This document shows, piece after piece, positions 58,274 through 64,000 of a stretch of DNA of 64,000 bases. The DNA is taken from contig NZ_CP085211.1 in assembly GCF_044797955.1 (NCBI RefSeq), forward strand, positions 930,001-994,000. Direction: 5' to 3'. Every line of letters begins with the position of its first letter. Position 1 is the stretch's first letter. The notes beneath the pieces are model-generated. The model did no database searches. It saw only the letters and a list, made by a program, of their open reading frames with translations, and had not been told where the DNA came from. The translations under genes were made by a program, and so were the position numbers. The stretch comes from Idiomarina seosinensis_A. Its GTDB lineage: Bacteria; Pseudomonadota; Gammaproteobacteria; Enterobacterales; Alteromonadaceae.

Positions 58274-59812
58274 TTAGTCTGCGCTGACCACTTGGTCACG
58301 GCCGCGTTTTTTGGCTTCATACAGAGCTTTGTCGGCCGCTTCAAATACATCGGTCAGCGTATCATTATCATTTTTAAACTGTGCGATACCGATAGAAATC
58401 GTAATACGAATGTCGTCACTTTTGAATTTAAACGGGATATTACAAATTTTGTCCCGCACAAGATTGAGACGCTGAACCGCTTTTTTAAGGTCTGTTTGCG
58501 GAAAGATAATAACAAACTCTTCTCCGCCGTAACGACAAACAAAGTCGGTCTGCTCTACGGACTTACGTAGCATACTGGCCAGCACCTGCAGAGTCTTATC
58601 TCCGGCTGTGTGGCCAAAGTTATCATTAATGCGTTTAAAATAATCAATATCGGCAACAGCAACACATAAGGGTTCTTTATAGCGCTTCCAGCGACCAAAT
58701 TCTACTTCCAGGCGTTCTTCGAAGGCAGCCCGGTTAGGCAACTTGGTCAACGCATCCTGCAGGCTTTTAAATTTCTGCTCTGCCAGTTCTTTTTTATAAA
58801 ATTGTACCTGGCGTTCCAGTTGTTGCAGGCGTTTTGACACTTTATCAAAGTGCTGATCAAAACTACGCCTTTCGTCAGACTCGATGCTCAACTTTTGTCT
58901 CAGGGCGGTGCTGATTGACTGCATATGCGCACTGACCAGCTGTTTTAATTCGGCCAGTTGCGTGGCTCCGCTGACGGACTCGCTCAGTTGCGTCATATTT
59001 ACCTGCAACTGCTCGTTTAGGTTACCATTGCGTTTTGTGTATTCGTCCCGCTGCGACAAGGTTTGGCGCAAAGCGCCCTGCACTAATCCCAGGGTCTGGT
59101 TAAGTTCCAGCAGAAAACTTTGAGCCGACTGCCGTTCGTCGTTGATACTGGTAAAAATTTGTTTGATGAGTTCAATGACCAGTTGCATAAACTGTTCAGC
59201 CGACACTGGCCGCGCTAACTGCAAACGCACACGTTGCACTGTCTGGCCGGTTAACCCGTCAAAGTCAACCCGGTTGAGCAACTCCAGCAGCTCCTGTGCG
59301 GGAACGCGCGACTGGCCTTGTGACGGCGCAGTTTGGTCGGCGGCGCACAGCAACAGCTGTAAAAACTGAACCAGGATCGGAGTATAGTGATTAAGCGATA
59401 TATGCGGCAATTCAAGTTGTGCTGCAATGCCCTGCAACTGCGCCTGCAGAGGAGCAGGCAAAGACTGCTTTTTCAGGCTGTTTAAGGTCTGCTGTGCCTG
59501 TTCAGAACTTTGTTTTAAGTTGCGTTGGGTAGTCAGTGTCTGGGATTCAATCAGGGCCTTGGTTTCATCAATCAGAGGGGCAACAGATTCAAGACTACGG
59601 TTACGCTGCAACTGGCTTCGTAATTTGCTCAGTTTACCGTCCAGCTCATGGTCCATGCCCTGGCAAGCGTAGGTGAGTCTGACGATCAAATCAGCAAACT
59701 CAGCCGCGTCACGGTTGTAATCGTGCTCTAGCTGCTGACGGGATTGAATACTCTGTTCAAGACGCTTCGATAACTGCTTGATTTTTGCTTCTGAACTACT
59801 GCTTATACTCAA
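58274..59812 (-). CDS. Diguanylate cyclase with N-terminal coiled-coil region
   Basis: Cytoplasmic protein of 512 residues. The first 340 residues are mostly charged helices and predicted coiled coil without membrane segments; this resembles the long helical N-terminus of VdcA-like cyclases. The GGDEF domain has RYGGEEFVIIFPQ with intact GGEEF, LPNRAAFEERLEVEF and LYEAKKRGRDQVV. The inhibitory RxxD site is not present (EQTD at that place). TTG start at 59812 with AAGG eight bases upstream. It is divergent from the M61 gene and precedes ppnN by 50 bases. The 218-base gap upstream holds nothing recognised. Confidence 0.88.
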   Translation of the reverse strand: MSISSSSEAKIKQLSKRLEQSIQSRQQLEHDYNRDAAEFADLIVRLTYACQGMDHELDGKLSKLRSQLQRNRSLESVAPLIDETKALIESQTLTTQRNLKQSSEQAQQTLNSLKKQSLPAPLQAQLQGIAAQLELPHISLNHYTPILVQFLQLLLCAADQTAPSQGQSRVPAQELLELLNRVDFDGLTGQTVQRVRLQLARPVSAEQFMQLVIELIKQIFTSINDERQSAQSFLLELNQTLGLVQGALRQTLSQRDEYTKRNGNLNEQLQVNMTQLSESVSGATQLAELKQLVSAHMQSISTALRQKLSIESDERRSFDQHFDKVSKRLQQLERQVQFYKKELAEQKFKSLQDALTKLPNRAAFEERLEVEFGRWKRYKEPLCVAVADIDYFKRINDNFGHTAGDKTLQVLASMLRKSVEQTDFVCRYGGEEFVIIFPQTDLKKAVQRLNLVRDKICNIPFKFKSDDIRITISIGIAQFKNDNDTLTDVFEAADKALYEAKKRGRDQVVSAD

Positions 59813-60031
59813 AATAGGGCCTTAATTGCTGTTTGCTCGGCAACGGCTGCCTGCCATGCACAATATCTTTGTTATTGTACGATTTTGAGCGCTTAAGAAC
59901 CACTACAGTTTTATAATTCTTTGTGTTAATCCATGTGACAATTGAACGTCACCGCAGTGCAGCAGAAGGCCGCTTTTATGCTAGTCTTGACCAACCCTGA
60001 TATCAGTTGAAATAAACGTAGAGGAATTATC

Positions 60032-61822
60032 GTGTTACAAAAAACCTTACTCAGTTTGGCTCTGGCCGCTGCGATGCCGGCTTTAGCAGACGTCGATTAT
60101 CAGATTGATTTAACGGAACCAACGCACCACACAGGGCAGGTAAGTATTACCTTTCCCGAAACCGATCAGCCTTATCTGGACGTCAAAATGCCGGCCTGGC
60201 GAACCGGTTATTATCGTATTCTTAATCTGGCAAATGGTGTCCGTGACTTCAGCGTAGAGACAGAGACGGGTGCTGTGCTTAACTGGCATAAAGTGGACAA
60301 AAGCACTTGGCGCATTGAGCTTCCCGACCAGCTCCGCGATCAGGAAATTGTGGTTAATTACCAAATTTATGCAGACCTGCTGGGTCGCCGGGCGCGCCAT
60401 ATTGATGACTCGCATGCCTACCTGGACGCATCAGCGGTGTTTATGTACGCCGATGAATACCGTCAGCAGCCGGTTTCGGTAACACTGGATGTACAGGACA
60501 ATTGGCGCAGTGTTTCAGGCATGGCAAACACCGACGAGCACCGGTTTATTGCTGATAACTGGGATATTCTTGTTGATAGCCCGATAGAAACAGGCATTAA
60601 TCAGTTGTATAGCTTTGCTATTGATGGACGCGATTACGAAGTGGTGTTCTGGGGCGAAGGTAATTACGATGCCGAACAAACGGTGGCTGATCTGAAAAAA
60701 CTGGTGACCACGGGACCGGAAATTTGGCAGGGCTATCCCTACGAACGGTATGTGTTTATGATACACGCTACCTCAGGTGCCGGAGGGGCCACCGAGCACC
60801 GTAATTCAACCATAATTCAGCGTCCACGCTACAGCTATGCCAGCCGTGACGACTATTTATCCTTTATGTCCACTGCATCTCATGAATTTGTCCATACCTG
60901 GAACGTCAAGGCTTATCGTCCGGCTCCGCTGGTACCTTATGATTATCAACAAGAAAACTATACTGAGTTATTCTGGATTGCCGAAGGCTCGACCAGCTAT
61001 TTCCAGGATCACCTGCTGTTAGCTGCTGATATTATGCAGGCCGATGAGTACTTTGAACATCTGGCTGAAGATGTTGAACGTTATTATCGCAAGCCGGGTA
61101 CCGAAGTTATGTCGGTAGCGCAAGCTTCGTTCGAGGCCTGGAGCGATCAATACGGAGACAGGGCTCAGAATTTTTCGGTGAATATCTATTCAGAAGGTGC
61201 GACGATTTCCTGGATGCTGGATATGGCGCTTATTGAAGCTACTGACGGCGAGGTCAGTTACCGTGACGTTCACAACCAACTGTATCAACGCTTTAATGCT
61301 GACGAAATTGGCTTTACCAGCGCCGACGTTCTGACAATTTTGAAGGATTTGACCGGCCAGTCCTGGCAAAACTGGTGGCAGCAGCACGTTAGCTCGCCGG
61401 TTGCTGAGGTGCCTTTTACAGAGATGTTGCAAAGCGTCGGTTTGACATTAAGCTTTGCTTCGGACGAACAACCATCACCCTGGGTTGGCTGGCAGGGCAG
61501 TGCTGCAGCTGAGGGCGTTAAACTGACGCGGGTCGAGCGCGACAGCCCGGCCTGGGATGCTGGTTTTACTCCTGGTGATGTGATTGTCGCTTATGATGAT
61601 CACCGCGCTGCAGGTGGCCGTTTTGAGGAGGCGATCAGTGAATACCAGGTTGGCGACCAGGTACAGGTCACTTACTTTCGCCGTGATCAACTGCACCAGG
61701 CGACACTGGTGATTGGTGAAGAACAGCATCAGGGCGCCAAAATTCAGCCGGTGGAAAAGCCAACGGCCAAACAGCAGGCGCGCTTTTTACAGTGGCTTAA
61801 TGTCCCGCACCCTAATGCCTGA
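60032..61822 (+). CDS. M61 family (glycyl aminopeptidase-type) metallopeptidase
   Basis: Exported metallopeptidase of 596 residues. Signal peptide about residues 1-19 (LALAAAMPALA). The zinc site is HEFVH at residues 284-288, with WIAEGSTSYF carrying the third ligand Glu318. An N-terminal beta domain precedes it and a C-terminal PDZ domain (about residues 490-570, RVERDSPAWDAGFTPGDVIV) follows, the usual architecture of M61 peptidases. GTG start at 60032 with GAGGAA upstream. Substrate is not known. Confidence 0.92.
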   Translation: MLQKTLLSLALAAAMPALADVDYQIDLTEPTHHTGQVSITFPETDQPYLDVKMPAWRTGYYRILNLANGVRDFSVETETGAVLNWHKVDKSTWRIELPDQLRDQEIVVNYQIYADLLGRRARHIDDSHAYLDASAVFMYADEYRQQPVSVTLDVQDNWRSVSGMANTDEHRFIADNWDILVDSPIETGINQLYSFAIDGRDYEVVFWGEGNYDAEQTVADLKKLVTTGPEIWQGYPYERYVFMIHATSGAGGATEHRNSTIIQRPRYSYASRDDYLSFMSTASHEFVHTWNVKAYRPAPLVPYDYQQENYTELFWIAEGSTSYFQDHLLLAADIMQADEYFEHLAEDVERYYRKPGTEVMSVAQASFEAWSDQYGDRAQNFSVNIYSEGATISWMLDMALIEATDGEVSYRDVHNQLYQRFNADEIGFTSADVLTILKDLTGQSWQNWWQQHVSSPVAEVPFTEMLQSVGLTLSFASDEQPSPWVGWQGSAAAEGVKLTRVERDSPAWDAGFTPGDVIVAYDDHRAAGGRFEEAISEYQVGDQVQVTYFRRDQLHQATLVIGEEQHQGAKIQPVEKPTAKQQARFLQWLNVPHPNA

Positions 61823-61824
61823 CA

Positions 61825-62661
61825 TTATTGCCGCACCAGCCGTTGCTCGGCTGGTGCGGCCTCAAAGTTGGAGCGAAAAGGGTTGATATCCAGTCCGCCG
61901 CGCCGCGTATAGCGCGCATAAACACTGAGCTTACTAAAGCCTAGTTGTGCCAGATCCTGAAAAATGCGCTCAACGCACTGTTCGTGAAACTCATTATGGC
62001 GGCGAAAACTGATCAGATAACGCAGTAGCGATGCTTTATCTAGCTGTGGACCAAAACCGTGTATATAAACCGAACCCCAGTCGGGTTGATTGGTGATAAG
62101 GCAATTAGACTTCAGTAAGTGGCTTTTTACCGTTAGCTCCTGATCAGTCTGACTATCCAGTACTGTCAGTAAATCCGGATTATAGTCATAACAGTCGATG
62201 CCAATATCCTGGTCGTCTAACAATTCACCGGGCAACTCTGCCAACGGCTGCCTGGCTGCCTCAGTCAACGAAGTTAACTGGACTGATACCGGGCCACCGG
62301 CACAGCGCGAGAGATCCTGTTCAAGGCACTGCTGCACCTGATGCCAGTTGTGGAAACAGCTTTCATTTAAACTGTTCAGATACAGCTTAAATGACTTAGA
62401 TTCAATTAAGTTAGGGCTGTCGGCCGGTACCGAAAAATAACCAATTGCTACTTGTGGCAAGCCTTTATCGTTCAGCCAGGACAGCTCATAGCCGGTCCAG
62501 AAGTCGATGCCGCTGAAAGGCAAAGCCGCCGTTTCGTCAATGCCGATAGACTGGCGATTTAATGTCCTTGGCACAGCCTGTAGTTGGTCGGCATCGTAAT
62601 GGTCAGGATAATCGGCGATTTGACCGAGGTTTAGGTGATCCAGTGCAGTGTTCTTTGGCAT
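61825..62661 (-). CDS. queF: NADPH-dependent 7-cyano-7-deazaguanine reductase QueF
   Basis: Reduces preQ0 to preQ1 in queuosine synthesis, downstream of QueC. Two-domain YqcD-type enzyme, 278 residues: ESKSFKLYLNSLN near residue 87 and the catalytic Cys187 in LKSNCLITNQPDWGSVYIHG. GGAG lies a few bases before the ATG. It is divergent from syd, which is the same neighbour as in E. coli. Its last 12 codons contain a perfect 12-bp hairpin. Confidence 0.95.
   Translation of the reverse strand: MPKNTALDHLNLGQIADYPDHYDADQLQAVPRTLNRQSIGIDETAALPFSGIDFWTGYELSWLNDKGLPQVAIGYFSVPADSPNLIESKSFKLYLNSLNESCFHNWHQVQQCLEQDLSRCAGGPVSVQLTSLTEAARQPLAELPGELLDDQDIGIDCYDYNPDLLTVLDSQTDQELTVKSHLLKSNCLITNQPDWGSVYIHGFGPQLDKASLLRYLISFRRHNEFHEQCVERIFQDLAQLGFSKLSVYARYTRRGGLDINPFRSNFEAAPAEQRLVRQ
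61830..61860 (-). other. Strong hairpin inside the 3' end of queF
   Basis: GCCGCACCAGCC (61830-61841) and GGCTGGTGCGGC (61849-61860) form a perfect 12-bp GC-rich stem with a seven-base loop, in the last codons of queF (Ala-Pro-Ala-Glu-Gln...). No T tract follows on either strand. It may stop or protect the transcripts of the convergent M61 and queF genes, whose stops are only two bases apart. Confidence 0.5.
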
Positions 62662-62720
62662 TCATCGGCTCCGCAAGTACAATGGCCGATATTCTAAAGA
62701 TATTTAAAGGTAAGTGCCAG

Positions 62721-63287
62721 ATGAACTCAGCTCTCGATGCATTAATGGAGCGTTACCAACAACAAGTGCGACCCTTGCTGACTGATCATATTGAAGATTG
62801 GCAAAGTCCCATTTACCAGCAGGTAACCGACAGTGGGCAGGTGCATTGGCTACCCTGCCGGCAACAGCCCGAACTGAATTTTTCCGACCTGGAAACTGCG
62901 CTGGAATTAAGGTTTCATCCGGCGTTAAAAGCCTTTTATGGTCGCTGGTACGCCGGTGATCTCGGTGTTGTCTTCCAGCCACCTGGTGATGACCAGTCGG
63001 CCGAAAGGCCACACCCGGTTCTGTTACTGCAAATACAGGGGCCTGAAGACGGCGAGCGCTTGCTGCAAAATTTAACCGGACATATTTTAATGAAGCGCAA
63101 CCTAAAACAGCCAGAAACCTTGTTTATTGGGCTGGCGGAAGAAGCGGAGGACTTATTAATTTCGGTCGATAATGAGACCGGCAGGGTCGGGCTTGAGTGG
63201 ATTGGCAAAGAACAGCATCAGGTGTTAGCGGATAGCTTGGCGGAATTTTTACGCTGCTGCTCCCCAAATAATGGTGAAACTGACTAA
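62721..63287 (+). CDS. syd: SecY-interacting protein Syd
   Basis: Cytoplasmic protein thought to check SecY assembly. The 188-residue protein has the N-terminal helical MNSALDALMERYQQQVR, FHPALKAFYGRWYAGDL, HILMKRNLKQPETLFIGL and C-terminal LADSLAEFLR, all aligning with E. coli Syd. ATG at 62721 preceded by AAAGG; longer in-frame starts run through the queF promoter. Divergent from queF with about 60 bases between. Confidence 0.92.
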   Translation: MNSALDALMERYQQQVRPLLTDHIEDWQSPIYQQVTDSGQVHWLPCRQQPELNFSDLETALELRFHPALKAFYGRWYAGDLGVVFQPPGDDQSAERPHPVLLLQIQGPEDGERLLQNLTGHILMKRNLKQPETLFIGLAEEAEDLLISVDNETGRVGLEWIGKEQHQVLADSLAEFLRCCSPNNGETD

Positions 63288-63402
63288 TAAGTTGCAAAAA
63301 AAGCTTATTACGGTCAGAGCTAAATCTTTAAAAAACAATAACTTACTTCTTGGCTTGTTATTTGCAAATTTGAGACGTCTATTCAAACCAAGGAGAAAAA
63401 AA

Positions 63403-63783
63403 ATGACAAAAACAGGGCTTGCCACGGCTTTGATGATCGGCGTACTCAGTTTGTCCGGCTGCATGGTGATATCAGAAACTGGTCTGCAGCATGACCAGGC
63501 GCAGTACGATGGAAAACAAAGAGAACAGCAAAATCGCAATAAAATAGCTGCGCTACCGATGGCCTTATCGGCAGAGGAGGTCAGACAACGGCTGGGTACG
63601 CCGGACTTTAATGACCGCTGGCAGGGCGAAAACCGTAACATTCAGGTTTTATATTACCGCACCCATCGTCTGCACAGCGACGGCAATACGACCCGGGATG
63701 AATGTACGCCACTGGTATTTATTAATAATGAATTGGTTGGTACCGGTCAATTGGCTCTCGACAGAGTGGAAAAATCTCGCTAG
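63403..63783 (+). CDS. DUF3192 lipoprotein, second copy
   Basis: Probable lipoprotein of 126 residues, with lipobox LSGC at about residue 20 after a hydrophobic signal. The same domain as the protein at 56468-56842 follows: ALSAEEVRQRLGTPDFNDRW, VLYYRTHRLHSDGNTTRDECTP and FINNELVGTG, with DECTPL conserved. AAGGAG eight bases before ATG fixes the start; longer readings are not supported. Function unknown; the anchoring differs from that of its paralogue. Confidence 0.82.
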   Translation: MTKTGLATALMIGVLSLSGCMVISETGLQHDQAQYDGKQREQQNRNKIAALPMALSAEEVRQRLGTPDFNDRWQGENRNIQVLYYRTHRLHSDGNTTRDECTPLVFINNELVGTGQLALDRVEKSR

Positions 63784-63824
63784 CTTGATAACGGCTTTAG
63801 AAAATAAAAGAGCGAGGAAAACTT

Positions 63825-64000
63825 ATGGTTGAAGCAACACCATCGGCAGTGGACTCACAATCGACGGGCGAGTTGGTTTATTTAACGGCAGAGGATCTAA
63901 AATTAGCGGCTTCTTTGCTTTATCAAACCTACAAAGGTGACGAATTATTCCGGCGTATTTTCCGCGCCGATAAAAGTGACTACGAAAAACGTTTAAGGGC
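63825..64000 (+). CDS. Probable GNAT acetyltransferase, 3'-truncated by window edge
   Basis: The first 58 codons of a gene running off the right edge. It starts with ATG at 63825 after GAGGAAA. The visible segment LTAEDLKLAASLLYQTYKGDELFRRIF resembles the first helix-strand of some GNAT family proteins (quoted as LAASLLYQTYKGDELFRRIF), where a DxxF motif precedes the acetyl-CoA fold. The diagnostic acetyl-CoA loop is outside the window, so the assignment is tentative. Confidence 0.4.
   Translation, partial: MVEATPSAVDSQSTGELVYLTAEDLKLAASLLYQTYKGDELFRRIFRADKSDYEKRLR

Noticed and set aside
59813..60031. Promoter elements such as TATAAT near 59924 in the gap before the M61 gene
   Set aside because: No matching -35 hexamer at an acceptable spacing on either strand; the gap has no other recognisable feature.
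1..64000. tRNA, rRNA, tmRNA, CRISPR, insertion sequences, phage genes
   Set aside because: No clover-leaf, rRNA, repeat-spacer or transposase signature was recognised; smpB has no tmRNA gene beside it.

Overview
The window reads as a chromosome segment of a marine gammaproteobacterium of the Alteromonadales, probably Idiomarina- or Pseudidiomarina-like. This is inferred from the gene content (leucine and valine degradation operons with a MerR-type LiuR regulator, PsrA-fadE, queC/queE, Syd next to QueF, GcvA-DUF423-RlmM order) and from moderate base composition; it was not tested by a database search. Coding density is very high: no gap between genes exceeds about 220 bases. I see no rRNA, tRNA, CRISPR array, insertion sequence or prophage.

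Layout. 1-6.2 kb: the 3' end of kdsA, trkH (K+ uptake), a ZIP metal transporter, then psrA with a likely self-operator and fadE (fatty acid oxidation). 6.2-10.1 kb: an S41 peptidase lipoprotein, nagZ, and the divergent queC/queE pair for queuosine precursors. 10.1-18.9 kb: a compact thirteen-gene Tad/Flp-type pilus locus with a Flp-like pilin, several prepilin-like proteins, CpaB, secretin, TadA, TadB, TadC, a DUF192 protein and a TPR lipoprotein. It has no recognisable TadZ and no prepilin peptidase. 18.9-30.1 kb: housekeeping genes (smpB, ratA-rnfH, sixA, smrB, prmB-aroC-epmC, an overlooked entericidin-like small lipoprotein, an ATP-NAD kinase family protein, a ferredoxin, gpt, trmO-proS), a DUF4097/Toastrack-like envelope protein behind a near-perfect sigma-54 promoter, and an H-NS family protein.

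30.1-50.6 kb is a catabolic block. ETF-ubiquinone oxidoreductase lies just downstream of a GGDEF-EAL protein. The liuR-liuABCDE-aacS operon takes isovaleryl-CoA to acetyl-CoA and acetoacetate, and AacS plus the divergent thiolase AtoB complete conversion to acetyl-CoA. A perfect 16-bp palindrome between liuR and atoB is the likely LiuR operator. A YigM-like transporter (biotin importer family) sits beside this biotin-dependent pathway. The following mmsA-acyl-CoA dehydrogenase-HIBCH-mmsB-SDR operon handles valine-type branched acyl-CoAs but lacks the usual dedicated enoyl-CoA hydratase and thiolase. Acyl-CoA dehydrogenases in the window would pass electrons through ETF (not encoded here) to ETF-QO.

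50.7-64 kb: gcvA, an alpha/beta hydrolase, DUF423 and rlmM form an overlapping cluster. Then come an isocitrate dehydrogenase with NAD-type cofactor residues, a degenerate HDOD-like protein coupled to a DUF3192 protein, ppnN, a diguanylate cyclase, an M61 peptidase, divergent queF/syd, a second DUF3192 lipoprotein and the start of a probable GNAT acetyltransferase. No wholly new system is demonstrated. The best leads are the sigma-54/Toastrack gene, the unusual Tad locus with an unrecognised 168-residue protein, and the HDOD-like/DUF3192 pair.
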